Shown one piece after another: positions 1 to 9,469 of a stretch of 64,000 nt of DNA. The stretch comes from Brevundimonas alba (GTDB lineage: Bacteria > Pseudomonadota > Alphaproteobacteria > Caulobacterales > Caulobacteraceae). Numbering within the stretch: the first letter of the stretch is position 1; every line of letters starts with the position of its first letter. The stretch is from contig NZ_JAATJM010000002.1 in the NCBI RefSeq assembly GCF_011927945.1, positions 62,001 to 126,000 of the forward strand, in the 5' to 3' direction. Both the position numbers and the translations under genes were made by a program. Under the pieces are notes generated by a model. The model searched no databases. It worked only from the letters and a program-made list of their open reading frames with translations, and was not told the DNA's origin.

Positions 1-98
1 GGCCCTGTAATATTCCGGCGCACTCCATGGAAAAGCGCGCCTGACCGAGGGTCGGCGAGCCGGTTGCCGGATAAGTCCGGCCACTTCCGGGCGATAGT

Positions 99-1142
99 TC
101 AGGCGGTCAGGGCCGGATCCAGGAACTTCAGGTTCTCCTCCCGCACCTTCGCCGCCGGTTCGTCATACAGGAACGGCAGGAAGGCGAAGCGTTCGCCGCG
201 GGTGACGGGCGTCGCTTCGTGCAGGATCGAGCAGGAGAAGACGCAGGCGCCGCCGGGGGGCGGGCGGTAGGTGCGGTCGCCGAACTCGGGGAAGCGGAGG
301 TCGCCGCCGTCGTAGTCGGCGTTGAGGTTGATCGAGACCGCGAAACGCCGGTGGGCGGTGCCCTTGGTGGTGTTGTCGCGGTGGGGGCGGAAGAAGCCGC
401 CGGTCTCGGCGTCGTATCGGGCCACCAGATAGCGTTCGATCCGCGTCGGCCGGAAGTTGAAGGCCTTGCCGATCTGCGGGAGCAGGCGCCGGGTCAGGCG
501 GGCCACGACCTGTTTCTGGAGGATGTCGTCCTCGACGATGACGTCCGAGCGCCGCTTGTGCTGGTCGTTCATCATCAGGGTGGTGACGCCGTCGACCTCG
601 CGCATGAAGCCGGACGGCTCTCCGCCGATCTCGCGGTAGAGGGCGATCAGCTGTTCGCAGAAGGCGGGCTCGAAGATGCGGGGCGTGACCAGCACGGGCG
701 CCATGGCGGCGAAACCGCCGTGCCGGGCCGGCGGCGGCAGGGCGGGTAGGCGCTCGACGAGGGCTGCGGCCTGATCGGGCCCGACGGCGGCCATAACGTG
801 CAGGGCGGGATCGATCAGGAACCAGCGCTCGGCGTCGCGGGCGCCGTAGAGGTCCGCCACCGAGCCGTCGGTGTCGAACAGGAAGCGCAGGCCGGGGAGG
901 GCGTCCTGCCGGGCCTTGCGACCCTTGTCCTTGCCGACAATGACCACGAAGGCGCTGGCGTGAACGTCGTTGAAGGCGTGACGGCGGCGCTCGAGCGCCT
1001 CGACGGCGGCATCGACCCTGGCACCCGCCTTCACAAAGGCGAGCAGCAGATAGCGGCCCGCCGCCGTATCGAAGACGTAGCGGGGATTGTTGACCCCCTC
1101 GGTCGCGAAGGTCGGAGCGGGATCACCGTAGAGCAGCGCCAT
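99..1142 (-). CDS. Redoxin-like domain fused to 2OG-Fe(II) oxygenase
   Basis: 347 residues. The C-terminal half (about 150-330) looks like a prolyl-4-hydroxylase-type 2-oxoglutarate/Fe(II) dioxygenase. It has the HxD pair His254/Asp256 (FFRPHRD), distal His308 (SILHEA) and Arg318 for 2-oxoglutarate. The N-terminal 130 residues resemble an AhpC/TSA peroxiredoxin fold (GDPAPTFA start, FLFDTDGSVADLYGA), but the place where the peroxidatic Cys would lie (LLLAFVKAGARVDA) has no Cys, so that domain is probably not a peroxidase. The substrate is unknown. The gene stands alone on the minus strand, upstream of sodC in map order but with its own start ATG at 1142. Fold calls are from motifs; the oxygenase call is firm, the redoxin call less so. 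Confidence 0.85.
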   Translation of the reverse strand: MALLYGDPAPTFATEGVNNPRYVFDTAAGRYLLLAFVKAGARVDAAVEALERRRHAFNDVHASAFVVIVGKDKGRKARQDALPGLRFLFDTDGSVADLYGARDAERWFLIDPALHVMAAVGPDQAAALVERLPALPPPARHGGFAAMAPVLVTPRIFEPAFCEQLIALYREIGGEPSGFMREVDGVTTLMMNDQHKRRSDVIVEDDILQKQVVARLTRRLLPQIGKAFNFRPTRIERYLVARYDAETGGFFRPHRDNTTKGTAHRRFAVSINLNADYDGGDLRFPEFGDRTYRPPPGGACVFSCSILHEATPVTRGERFAFLPFLYDEPAAKVREENLKFLDPALTA

Positions 1143-1188
1143 GCGGGCACGATGCCCGGCAAGACGCCGTCATATCAAGCCTCTTCGC

Positions 1189-1764
1189 CTATCCGGCGGC
1201 CATCACGCCACAAATGACGCGATCTCCGGCCCCGCCGATGGGCTGGCTGGTGTGGTCGTCCATGTTGGCGTGGATGACGAGGGCTGAGCCGTCGGCGTCC
1301 CACAGCCACTGGCCGGGACCGCTGGAGGCGATGCGCGCTTCCGTGGTGAAGATCTCGGCGCGGACGCGGCCCTGGGCGTCGGCATAGACGTTCGGCAGGT
1401 CGCCGTCGTCGGGGCCCTGGGCATTGAGCAGGCCGTGCGGGGCCTTGGGTTCGCCGTGGTTGATGTGACCGCCGGCCGAGGTGAAGGGGGCGGCGCACTG
1501 GCCGGTGGCGTGGATGTGGGCGCCGTGCCAGCCGGGGGTCAGGCCGTCAGCCTCGATGCGGATCAGGAGGCCGGTGGGGCCTTGCGTCAGGATGGCCCGG
1601 CCGACGTTGGCGCCCGCCGCGTTCCTCAGCGTCGCCTCGCCGAAATCGCCCACGGAAGCCCGCTCCGGACGGTCCGAGTAGTCGTTCTCGGTGACGCTGA
1701 CGCAGGCCCCGAGCGTGGCCATCAGGGGCAGGGCGGCGAGGCGGGCGAGGCGGGAGGCGCGCAT
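1189..1764 (-). CDS. sodC: Cu/Zn superoxide dismutase, lipoprotein
   Basis: 191 residues. A signal peptide ends in a lipobox (LGAC, Cys21), so it is probably anchored in the periplasm as a lipoprotein. The SodC fold is clear: copper histidines in [10 protein letters not shown], bridging His in SAGGHINH, the last copper His in [11 protein letters not shown], the disulfide pair in GQC and VICGV, and the active-site Arg in GDRVICG. The zinc site is unusual: the family motif HxGDLPN reads DDGDLPN here, so one zinc His is Asp. It would dismutate superoxide outside the cytoplasm. It is transcribed divergently from gyrA, with only 65 bases between the two starts. Confidence 0.92.
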   Translation of the reverse strand: MRASRLARLAALPLMATLGACVSVTENDYSDRPERASVGDFGEATLRNAAGANVGRAILTQGPTGLLIRIEADGLTPGWHGAHIHATGQCAAPFTSAGGHINHGEPKAPHGLLNAQGPDDGDLPNVYADAQGRVRAEIFTTEARIASSGPGQWLWDADGSALVIHANMDDHTSQPIGGAGDRVICGVMAAG

Positions 1765-1829
1765 GGTTCAAAATCCCTGTGTGGAAGGGGCGCGGAACGG
1801 CGGCTTCGCTTTGCCACCACAGCCCCCGG

Positions 1830-4685
1830 ATGCTAGAAAACCCGTTAGCGGATCACGTTCCGATTCCGGCCATTCAAAGCCCGATTTCCTTGACCGACGA
1901 CAGCTATACCAACGCCCTGCCCCCGTCATCGGGCGCAGGCGGCGATATCTCCACCATCACGATCGAGGACGAGCTGCGCCGCTCGTATCTCGACTACGCC
2001 ATGAGCGTCATCGTCTCGCGCGCCCTGCCGGACGCGAGGGACGGGCTGAAGCCGGTGCACCGCCGCATCCTGTATTCGATGCACGACCTGAAGATGACGC
2101 CGGACCGCGCCTATTCGAAATGCGCGCGCGTCGTCGGCGACGTGCTGGGCCGCTTCCACCCGCACGGCGACGCCTCGGTCTATATGGCGCTGGTGCGCAT
2201 GGCCCAGCCGTTCTCGATGGGACTGATGCTCGTCGACGGCCAGGGCAATTTCGGCTCGGTCGACGGCGATATGCCGGCTTCGATGCGATACACCGAGGCC
2301 CGGATGGCCCCGGCCGCCTCGGCCCTGCTGACCGACATCGACAAGGACACCGTCGATTTCCAGCCGAACTACGACGAGAAGGAGCTGGAGCCGGTCGTCC
2401 TGCCGGCCCGGATTCCGAACCTGCTGGTCAATGGCGCGGGCGGCATCGCCGTCGGCATGGCCACCAACATCCCGCCGCATAACCTCGGCGAAATCGTCGA
2501 CGCCTGCGTCGCGCTGCTGGACGATCCAAACATCGCCGACGATTCGCTGCTGGATATCGTCCCGGGGCCGGACTTCCCGACCGGCGGCGAGATCATGGGC
2601 CGTTCGGCGCCGCGCAACGCCCTGCGCGAGGGCCGTGGCTCGGTCATCGTGCGCGGCAAGGCCAGCATCGAGACGATCCGCAAGGACCGCGAGGCCATCG
2701 TCGTCACCGAGCTGCCGTTCCAGGTCAACAAACAGACCCTGATCGAGCGCATCGTCGAAATGGTCCGCGAGAAGCGGATCGAGGGCATCTCCGACGTCCG
2801 CGACGAATCCGACCGTGACGGCATGCGGATGGTGATCGAGCTGAAGCGCGACGCGTCCGGCGACGTGGTGCTGAACCAGCTGTGGCGCTTCACCGCCATG
2901 CAGAGCTCGTTCGGCGTCAACATGCTGGCGCTGAACCACGGCCGGCCCGAGCAGATGGGCTTGCGCCAGCTGCTGGAAGCCTTCCTCGAGTTCCGCGAAG
3001 AGGTCGTGGTCCGGCGCATCAAGTTCGAACTGGCCAAGGCACGCGACCGCGGCCACGTGCTGGTCGGTCTGGCCGTCGCCGTGGCCAATATCGACGAGGT
3101 CATCCACATCATCCGCTCCTCGGCCGATCCGACCGAGGCGCGCGAGCGGCTGCAGGGCAAGAGCTGGCCGGTGGGCGACATGATCGCCCTGATCGAACTG
3201 ATCGCCGACCCGCGCTCCATGCTGGTCGACGGCGACAAGCTGAACCTGACGGACGAGCAGGCGCGCGCCATTCTGGCGCTGACGCTGAGCCGTCTGACCG
3301 GTCTGGGCCGCGACGACATCTTCGGCGAGGCCCGCAGTCTGGCCGACACCATTCAGGGCCACCTGACCCTGCTGTCGGACCGGGCCAACATCCTGGCCGT
3401 GATCCGCGAGGATCTGCTGGAGGTGAAGAAGGAGTTCGCCGTGCCGCGGCGGACCATGATCGGCGACGGCGACTTCGAACTGGAAGACGAAGACCTGATC
3501 CCGCGCGAGGACATGGTCGTCACCGTGACCCACGGCGGCTACGTCAAGCGGGTGGCGCTGAACGCCTACCGGACCCAGCATCGCGGCGGCAAGGGCCGCT
3601 CGGGCGTGGCGATGAAGGAGGACGACGCCGTCGTCGGCGTCTTCTCGGCCTCGACCCACACGCCGGTGCTGTTCTTCGCCACCAACGGCAAGGCCTACAA
3701 GCTGAAGACCTGGCGGCTGCCGCTGGGCAACCCGCAGTCGCGCGGCAAGGCGTTCGTGAACCTGCTGCCGATCGAGCCGGGCGACAGCATCATGAACGTG
3801 CTTCCGCTGCCGGAGGACGAGGCGGACTGGGCTGACTATGACATCATGTTCGCCACGAAGTCGGGCGACGTGCGCCGCAACAAGCTGAGCGACTTCGCCA
3901 CCGTCAACCGGGCCGGCAAGATCGCCATGAAGCTGGAAGACGGCGACCGGATGGTCGGCGTGGCCCTGTGCACCGCCGAGGCCGACGTCATGCTGACGAC
4001 GGCCCTGGGCCGGGCGATCCGCTTCAAGGCCGACGACGTGCGGGTGTTCAAGGGCCGGGATTCCACTGGTGTGCGCGGCGTGCGTCTGCAGGCCGGCGAC
4101 GAGGTCATCTCGATGGCCGTGCTGGGCCGGGTCGATGCGACGCCGGAAGAGCGGGCCGCCTACGTCAAATACGCCAACGCCATGCGCCGCGCTGCGGGCG
4201 ACGAGGACGACACGCCGGTGGAGGCCGACGACGAGGCGGTGGCGGAAGCCGCCCTGTCCGTCGAGCGGATCGCCGAACTGGGCGCTGCGGAGCAGTTTAT
4301 CCTGACCGTCACTGAGACGGGCTTCGGCAAGCGGTCGTCGGCCTATGAATATCGCCGCACCGGTCGCGGCGGGCAGGGGCTGACGGCGCACGGGCTGGGC
4401 GGTCGCGCGGGAACGCGTCTGGCGGCGTCCTTCCCCGTCGAGGAGGGCGACGACCTGTTGCTGGTCACCTCGGGCGGGCAGATGATCCGGACGCCAATGA
4501 AGCAGGTCCGCATCGTCGGCCGCTCCAGCCAGGGCGTGACCATCTTCCGCACCGCGGAGGGCGAGCGGGTCGTGTCGGTCGAGCGCCTGCCGGATTCCGG
4601 CGGCGACGATGACCTCGAGACGGGTGTGGAAGGCGCGGTCGAGGGTGGCGAGGCCGACGGGAACGAGGGCGGCGGCGAGAGCTGA
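1830..4685 (+). CDS. gyrA: DNA gyrase subunit A
   Basis: 951 residues from ATG 1830; an upstream ATG at 1779 would add 17 residues unlike the family. Catalytic Tyr154 lies in ASMRYTE. The GyrA box QHRGGKG starts the C-terminal beta-pinwheel. With GyrB (not in the window) it supercoils DNA. The quinolone region reads [15 protein letters not shown], so E. coli Ser83 and Asp87 are Ala115 and Met119 here. It is longer than the E. coli protein (875 aa) because of an N-terminal extension of about 40 residues, an acidic insert near residues 770-800 ([13 protein letters not shown]) between pinwheel blades, and an acidic Gly/Glu-rich tail. The aminotransferase gene follows 19 bases downstream. Confidence 0.98.
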   Translation: MLENPLADHVPIPAIQSPISLTDDSYTNALPPSSGAGGDISTITIEDELRRSYLDYAMSVIVSRALPDARDGLKPVHRRILYSMHDLKMTPDRAYSKCARVVGDVLGRFHPHGDASVYMALVRMAQPFSMGLMLVDGQGNFGSVDGDMPASMRYTEARMAPAASALLTDIDKDTVDFQPNYDEKELEPVVLPARIPNLLVNGAGGIAVGMATNIPPHNLGEIVDACVALLDDPNIADDSLLDIVPGPDFPTGGEIMGRSAPRNALREGRGSVIVRGKASIETIRKDREAIVVTELPFQVNKQTLIERIVEMVREKRIEGISDVRDESDRDGMRMVIELKRDASGDVVLNQLWRFTAMQSSFGVNMLALNHGRPEQMGLRQLLEAFLEFREEVVVRRIKFELAKARDRGHVLVGLAVAVANIDEVIHIIRSSADPTEARERLQGKSWPVGDMIALIELIADPRSMLVDGDKLNLTDEQARAILALTLSRLTGLGRDDIFGEARSLADTIQGHLTLLSDRANILAVIREDLLEVKKEFAVPRRTMIGDGDFELEDEDLIPREDMVVTVTHGGYVKRVALNAYRTQHRGGKGRSGVAMKEDDAVVGVFSASTHTPVLFFATNGKAYKLKTWRLPLGNPQSRGKAFVNLLPIEPGDSIMNVLPLPEDEADWADYDIMFATKSGDVRRNKLSDFATVNRAGKIAMKLEDGDRMVGVALCTAEADVMLTTALGRAIRFKADDVRVFKGRDSTGVRGVRLQAGDEVISMAVLGRVDATPEERAAYVKYANAMRRAAGDEDDTPVEADDEAVAEAALSVERIAELGAAEQFILTVTETGFGKRSSAYEYRRTGRGGQGLTAHGLGGRAGTRLAASFPVEEGDDLLLVTSGGQMIRTPMKQVRIVGRSSQGVTIFRTAEGERVVSVERLPDSGGDDDLETGVEGAVEGGEADGNEGGGES

Positions 4686-4704
4686 CCGACCGTTCGGGGG
4701 CTTG

Positions 4705-5502
4705 ATGGCGGACGCCGGAGACATCCTGATCGATGGCGTCCCCGCCAAGGCGGCGGACCTGACCCATGTGGCGCTGGTCAACTACGGCGCATACACCTCC
4801 TTCCGGGTGGAAAAGGGCCGCGTGCGGGGGCTCGATCTGCATATCGAGAGGCTGGAAGCCTCGGCGCTGGAGCTGTTCGGCGAGACGGTGGGCGAGCCGC
4901 GGCTGCGGGCGTTCATGCGGGCGGCGGTGGGCGACCGGCGCGACTGCTGGCTGCGGGTTAGCCTGTTCTCGCCGGAGATGTCGCCCAGACAGCCCGCGTG
5001 GACGGGCCGGCCGAAGGTGATGACAGCGACCTTTCCGCCGCCGCCGCCGCTGGCGGACAGTCTGAGGCTCCAGACGCAGGTCTATGCGCGCGAGGCGGCG
5101 CATCTGAAGCATGTGGCGACCTTCGGACTGATCCGGGCGAGGCGCGCGGCGCGGGCCGCCGGCTTCGACGATGCCCTGTTCGTGGATGCGGAGGGACGGG
5201 TGTCGGAGGGCAGCTTGTGGAACATCGGCTTTATCCGGGGCCGTGAGGTGCTGTGGCCGCAGGCGCCGATGCTGGCGGGCGTGGCGCAGGCGCTGGTGCA
5301 GCGCGGGCTCGAAGGGGTTGGCCTGACCGGCGTGACGGCTCCGCTGACGCTGGCTGACCTGTCGTCGTTCGACGCGGCCTTCATCTGCAACAGCGCGACG
5401 CCCGCCTGTCCGGTGGCCTCGATCGACGGGCTTTCATTGGGGCCGGCGCCGCTGGAGGCGCTGAACGCGGCATGGGCTTCACAGCCCTGTCAGCCGATCT
5501 AG
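4705..5502 (+). CDS. Aminotransferase class IV (PLP, BCAT/DAAT/ADCL fold)
   Basis: 265 residues from ATG 4705, which follows a GGGGG ribosome site. The fold-type IV PLP signature is present: EGSLWNIGFI matches the class IV motif, and the likely Schiff-base Lys is in HLKHVATFG. The family includes branched-chain aminotransferase, D-amino acid aminotransferase and 4-amino-4-deoxychorismate lyase (PabC). The sequence does not decide between them, although the short length fits DAAT/ADCL better than IlvE. It is probably cotranscribed with gyrA (19-base gap), and coaD follows after 51 bases. Confidence 0.85.
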   Translation: MADAGDILIDGVPAKAADLTHVALVNYGAYTSFRVEKGRVRGLDLHIERLEASALELFGETVGEPRLRAFMRAAVGDRRDCWLRVSLFSPEMSPRQPAWTGRPKVMTATFPPPPPLADSLRLQTQVYAREAAHLKHVATFGLIRARRAARAAGFDDALFVDAEGRVSEGSLWNIGFIRGREVLWPQAPMLAGVAQALVQRGLEGVGLTGVTAPLTLADLSSFDAAFICNSATPACPVASIDGLSLGPAPLEALNAAWASQPCQPI

Positions 5503-5553
5503 GCCGTCCGTTTCGCACCTGCTAAACCGGACCAAAGGGCGGGGAGACCATCG

Positions 5554-6036
5554 ATGCGCATCGGCCTGTACCCAGGCACATTCGATCCCGTCACCAACGG
5601 GCATATGGACATCATCGGACGCGCGGTGAAGCTGGTCGACCGGCTGGTCATCGGCGTGGCGCGCAACGACGACAAGGGCCCGCTGTTCTCGACGGACGAG
5701 CGCGTGGTGATGGTCCGCGCCGAGGTGGCGCACCTCGGCGACAAGGTCGAGGTGCGGCCGTTCGACAGCCTGCTGATGCATTTCGCCGAGTCGCTGGACG
5801 CCAGCATCATCGTGCGGGGCCTGCGCGCCGTCGCGGACTTCGAATACGAGTTCCAGATGACGGCGATGAACCAGCGCCTCAATGCCGACATCGAGACGGT
5901 CTTCCTGATGGCCGACCCGCGGCACCAGGCGATCGCCTCGCGGCTGGTCAAGGAGATCGCCCGTCTGGACGGCGCGATCGACAGTTTCGTCAGCCCCAAC
6001 GTCGCCGCGGCGGTCCGGGCCAAGGTTCAGGGATAG
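5554..6036 (+). CDS. coaD: Pantetheine-phosphate adenylyltransferase
   Basis: 160 residues, the usual length. It catalyses the fourth step of coenzyme A synthesis: 4'-phosphopantetheine + ATP to dephospho-CoA. The nucleotidyltransferase motif is near the N terminus (YPGTFDPVTNGHMDII, with the TxGH histidine), followed by IIVRGLRAVADFEYE with the conserved Arg, and FVSPNVAAAVR near the end as in CoaD. It is followed after 7 bases by a cyclophilin gene on the same strand, suggesting one transcript. Confidence 0.98.
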   Translation: MRIGLYPGTFDPVTNGHMDIIGRAVKLVDRLVIGVARNDDKGPLFSTDERVVMVRAEVAHLGDKVEVRPFDSLLMHFAESLDASIIVRGLRAVADFEYEFQMTAMNQRLNADIETVFLMADPRHQAIASRLVKEIARLDGAIDSFVSPNVAAAVRAKVQG

Positions 6037-6043
6037 TCAGAGC

Positions 6044-6883
6044 TTGAAGATCGTCACCGCCGCCGCGCTTTCGCTTTCGTTGCTGGCCGCCGCGCCGGCG
6101 ATTTCCCAGACCGCTGCAGGCGACTGGCGCACCGTTGCGCCCGAGAATCTGCTGGTCATCGACACCGTTCACGGCCGCATACTGGTCGAGATGGATCCGC
6201 GAGTGGCCCCACAGGCGGTGAACCGCATCCGCACCCTGGCGGATCAGGGCTTCTACGACGGGCTGAAGTTTCACCGGGTGATCCCGGACTTCATGGCTCA
6301 GACCGGCGATCCGCAGGGCACGGGGCAGGGCGGCAGCGAACTGCCCGATCTGGCCGGAGAGTTCGAGTTCCGGCGCGGCAGAGACGCCGGCTTCGTTCCG
6401 GTCGCGCCGACGGCGCAGGGACAGGCGGGTCTGGTCGGCTCCGTGCCCGTGGTCACCCAGCCGGACGCCCAGATGATGGTGACGGCCGACTTCAAGGCGC
6501 GGGCGCAGGGGCTGTTCTGCCCCGGAGTCGCCGGCATGGCGCGGGCCAGCTCGCCCGACAGCGCCAACAGCCAGTTCTTCCTGATGACCGGGCCGAAGGA
6601 CGAACTGAACGGCAAATATACGCCGTTCGGGCGGGTAGTCGCGGGCATGGATGTGGTCCGGGCGATCAAGGCCGGCTCCGAGGCCGAGAACGGCGCGGTC
6701 GCCGATCCCGACGTGATGACCCGCACCCGCACCGCCGCCTCGATGCCGCAGGGTGAACGCCCCGCCGTGCGTGTCGCGACCGGCGCCTCGCTGCAGGCCG
6801 AGATCGAGCGGGTCCGGACCCGCCGTGGGGCCGCCTTCGATATCTGCGATGTACAGCCGCCCGCCGAGGTCGTCGGGGGCTGA
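6044..6883 (+). CDS. Peptidylprolyl isomerase, cyclophilin type (copy 1)
   Basis: 279 residues with a TTG start at 6044, preceded by CAGGGA. A signal peptide ends near AAAPAISQ, so it acts in the periplasm. Cyclophilin motifs are FHRVIPDFMAQTGDP (catalytic Arg) and NSQFFLM. It differs from a minimal cyclophilin by an insert of about 40 residues before CPGVAGMAR and by a C-terminal extension of about 60 residues that ends in a Cys-containing segment. It would speed cis-trans isomerisation of prolyl bonds in exported proteins. It is paralogous to the next gene, 30 bases downstream. Confidence 0.95.
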   Translation: MKIVTAAALSLSLLAAAPAISQTAAGDWRTVAPENLLVIDTVHGRILVEMDPRVAPQAVNRIRTLADQGFYDGLKFHRVIPDFMAQTGDPQGTGQGGSELPDLAGEFEFRRGRDAGFVPVAPTAQGQAGLVGSVPVVTQPDAQMMVTADFKARAQGLFCPGVAGMARASSPDSANSQFFLMTGPKDELNGKYTPFGRVVAGMDVVRAIKAGSEAENGAVADPDVMTRTRTAASMPQGERPAVRVATGASLQAEIERVRTRRGAAFDICDVQPPAEVVGG

Positions 6884-6913
6884 CCAAGACCGTCTGATCC
6901 TGGGGAGGATGCG

Positions 6914-7813
6914 ATGACTTCCAAGACCGTGCTGGCCGCCGCCATCGCCGCGATGCTGCTGGCGGCGCCTGTTCTGGCGCAGGACGCCGGCGGGACGCCG
7001 CCTCCACCCCCGCCCCCGACGCCAGAGACGACCATCGCCGCGACGGAATGGCGGGCGGTCCCGGCCGAGAACCTGCTGGTGATCGACACGACCAAAGGCC
7101 GTATCCTGCTGGAGCTGATGCCGGAGGTCGCGCCGCTGCACGTCGAGCGGATCAAGCTGCTGGCCCGACGCGGATTCTACGACAACATCCCGTGGCACCG
7201 GGTGATCGACACCTTCATGGCCCAGACGGGCGATCCGCTGGGCAATGGCGAGGGCCAGAGCCCGTTCCCGGACCTGAAGGCCGAGTTCACCTTCCGCCGC
7301 GACGCGGCCATGCCGTTCGCCGCCGCCGCCGAACCGGCGGGCGCGCGTGTCGGCTACCTGCACTCCCTGCCGATCCAGACCCAGCCCGACGCAGTGTTCG
7401 CCACGAGCGGCGACGGCAAGGTGCACGGCTGGGGCCTGTACTGCCCCGGCGTGGCCGGCATGGCCCGCGACGAGGGCAATGACACCGCCAACAGCCAGTT
7501 CTTCATCATGCGGCAGGCCTATCCCGCGCTCGACAAGCGCTACACCATCTGGGGCATGACGGTCGGCGGACTGGATGTGGTGCGCGCGCTGCAGGTCGGA
7601 GACGGCGAGAACGGCATGATGGCCTCGGCCCAGCCGGACCGGATGACGCGGGTGCGGGTCGCGGCGGACATTCCCGAGGCCGAGCGGCCGGCAGTCGAGG
7701 TGCTGGCCCCCGGCACGCCCCGTTTCCGGGCCCTGATCGAGGAAGCCCGGACGGCGCGGGGCGCGGACTTCTCGGCCTGCGACGTGACCCTGCCGGTGCA
7801 GGTCACCAACTAG
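6914..7813 (+). CDS. Peptidylprolyl isomerase, cyclophilin type (copy 2)
   Basis: 299 residues, with ribosome site GGGGAGGA just before ATG 6914. The signal peptide ends at AAPVLAQ, followed by a Pro-rich linker (PPPPPPPTPETT). It has the same architecture as copy 1: AENLLVIDT, HRVIDTFMAQTGDP, the CPGVAGMAR insert, NSQFFIM and a C-terminal Cys segment. The Phe of the usual FHRV motif is Trp here (PWHRV), so substrate preference may differ from copy 1. The two genes are clearly an old tandem duplication. Confidence 0.95.
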   Translation: MTSKTVLAAAIAAMLLAAPVLAQDAGGTPPPPPPPTPETTIAATEWRAVPAENLLVIDTTKGRILLELMPEVAPLHVERIKLLARRGFYDNIPWHRVIDTFMAQTGDPLGNGEGQSPFPDLKAEFTFRRDAAMPFAAAAEPAGARVGYLHSLPIQTQPDAVFATSGDGKVHGWGLYCPGVAGMARDEGNDTANSQFFIMRQAYPALDKRYTIWGMTVGGLDVVRALQVGDGENGMMASAQPDRMTRVRVAADIPEAERPAVEVLAPGTPRFRALIEEARTARGADFSACDVTLPVQVTN

Positions 7814-7815
7814 GG

Positions 7816-8928
7816 TCAGCGGCGGCGACGGCGACGGCGCGGACGGCGATCCTCGCGCATCTTCTGCAGCAGCAGACCCTCGCGCAGGCCGCGGTCGGCG
7901 ACCCTGACCCGCTCCGACGGCCATGCGCGCTGGACCGCCTCCATGATGGCAGCGCCGGCGAGGACCAGATCGGCGCGGTCGGGGCCGATGCAGGATTCGG
8001 CGGCGCGTCCGTCCGGCCCCAGTTGCATCAGCCGATCAGCGGCCTTCTCGCAGTCGCCACGGGTCATCCACAGTCCATCGACCAGATTGCGCTGATAGCG
8101 GCGCAGGCTGAGGTGGATGCCGGCGAGGCTGGTGATGGCGCCCGAAGTGCCGACCAGATGAGCCCGGCCCGCGGCGAAAACCTCGCGCAGGGCGGGATCG
8201 ATCGGTGATTTCGACAGGGCCTCGCCCATGTCGACAACCATCGCCTCGTACCAGGCGTCGAGCGTTTCCGGTGTTGCGCCGACCGGTTCGGGGTGACGCT
8301 CGGCGAGGGTGACGACGCCGATCGGGGCCGACATCCAGCCCTCCAGCACGAAGGCGCCGTCGGTGCGTTTCAGCCAGCTGAGCTCGGTGGAGCCGCCGCC
8401 GACATCGACGACCAGCACGGCCTCGGCCTTGTCGTCGAACAGGTTCAGACAGCCTTCGACCGCCAGCTTGGCCTCTTCGATCGGATCGATGATCCGCAGA
8501 CGCAGCCCGGTGCCCTGCCGCACCCGTTCGATGAAGGCGGGGCCGTTCTCCGCCTGTCGGCAGGCCTGGGTCGCGACCGCCATGAGCCGGACGGACTCGA
8601 CGCCCTTTCTGGCGACCCGCTCGCCGCACAGGACGAGCGCCTCATAGGCCCGCTCCATGGCCGCGTCATCGAGCCTGCCGGTCCGAGACAGGCCTTCGCC
8701 GAGGCGGACGATGCGGCTGAAGGAATCGACCACGCGGAAGCCGTCCCGCGCCGGTCGGGCGATCAGCAGGCGGCAGTTGTTGGTCCCCAGATCGAGCGCC
8801 CCGTAGAGGGGCGGCTCCCGACCTGATGCGCCGGTGCCGTCGGAGGCGCCGCCACGGGCGCGCTGGCCGCCGGACCCGGATCGCTGGGACCGCGAGGCGC
8901 CGCGGGGCGCGTCGTCGGTCTCCGGCAT
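7816..8928 (-). CDS. Ppx/GppA phosphatase family protein
   Basis: 370 residues from ATG 8928; a GTG at 8943 would add five. The ASKHA fold is shown by LYGALDLGTNNCRLLIA (phosphate 1), VLVVDVGGGSTELSW (phosphate 2) and HLVGTSGAITSLAGI. The family hydrolyses inorganic polyphosphate or guanosine pentaphosphate, linking it to stringent and phosphate stress. Both ends are basic and low complexity ([10 protein letters not shown] at the C terminus). The single-domain length is closer to the short Ppx/GppA members than to E. coli Ppx. It converges with the cyclophilin gene with 2 bases between stops. Confidence 0.9.
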   Translation of the reverse strand: MPETDDAPRGASRSQRSGSGGQRARGGASDGTGASGREPPLYGALDLGTNNCRLLIARPARDGFRVVDSFSRIVRLGEGLSRTGRLDDAAMERAYEALVLCGERVARKGVESVRLMAVATQACRQAENGPAFIERVRQGTGLRLRIIDPIEEAKLAVEGCLNLFDDKAEAVLVVDVGGGSTELSWLKRTDGAFVLEGWMSAPIGVVTLAERHPEPVGATPETLDAWYEAMVVDMGEALSKSPIDPALREVFAAGRAHLVGTSGAITSLAGIHLSLRRYQRNLVDGLWMTRGDCEKAADRLMQLGPDGRAAESCIGPDRADLVLAGAAIMEAVQRAWPSERVRVADRGLREGLLLQKMREDRRPRRRRRRR

Positions 8929-9075
8929 GGGCCGAACTTTCACGGTGGGCGGTCCGAAGCGGCGCCCGTCCCGAGCAACCTAGACCGGCCTTGTCTCCGC
9001 CGCCAAGGACCGTGACGCGAAAATGAACGGCGTGGTCGGGATGCGGCTCAGGTTGCGGAGCGCATTCTGCCCCTC

Positions 9076-9390
9076 ATGACCGATCAGATCGTCGCCAAAT
9101 TCGGCCTTGGGCAGATCGTCCGTCACCGCGAAGCGGCGTTCCGCGGCGTGGTGATCGACGTCGACCCCGTGTTCTCCGGCAACCGGGCGGACACGGGCTC
9201 TGTCTCGCCCGATCAGCCGTTCTATCAGGTGCTGGCGCTGGGCGCCGAGGGCGGCTTCGTCGCCTATGCGCCCGAGGATGCGCTGGAGCATGACCCGGAG
9301 CTGTCGGCGGTGACCCGCGAGGCGGAGAGCCGCTGGTTCAATGTGGACTCCCGCGGCCGTTACGCCCCCAAGGCGCACGCCATTCACTGA
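9076..9390 (+). CDS. hspQ: Heat shock protein HspQ (YccV-like)
   Basis: 104 residues. It has the hemimethylated-DNA-binding/YccV domain: AKFGLGQIVRHR, FRGVVIDVDPVF, QPFYQVL and FVAYAPEDALE. In E. coli HspQ is a specificity-enhancing factor for Lon protease. The start ATG 9076 is standard for the family. It lies alone, 79 bases upstream of phhA on the same strand. Confidence 0.93.
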   Translation: MTDQIVAKFGLGQIVRHREAAFRGVVIDVDPVFSGNRADTGSVSPDQPFYQVLALGAEGGFVAYAPEDALEHDPELSAVTREAESRWFNVDSRGRYAPKAHAIH

Positions 9391-9469
9391 CGCGCTGGCG
9401 TGGCCCGCGCCGGAGTTCTAGATTGGCGTCAAAGGGCCGCCAGAGCCCGAAGGTAGCAGGAGCGCGTCC

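Noticed and set aside
1..44. Possible 3' end of a plus-strand gene (frame ending at TGA 42-44).
   Set aside because: Only about 13 codons are visible and there is no motif or neighbour to support it.
1926..4781. Very long open frame on the minus strand opposite gyrA (about 950 codons).
   Set aside because: It mirrors the codon structure of gyrA in a high-GC genome. The translation is a His/Arg/Gln-rich string with no domain, and gyrA matches its family throughout.
5990..7924. 644-codon minus-strand frame opposite the cyclophilin genes.
   Set aside because: Gly/Arg/His-rich shadow translation; both cyclophilins have signal peptides, ribosome sites and catalytic motifs on the plus strand.
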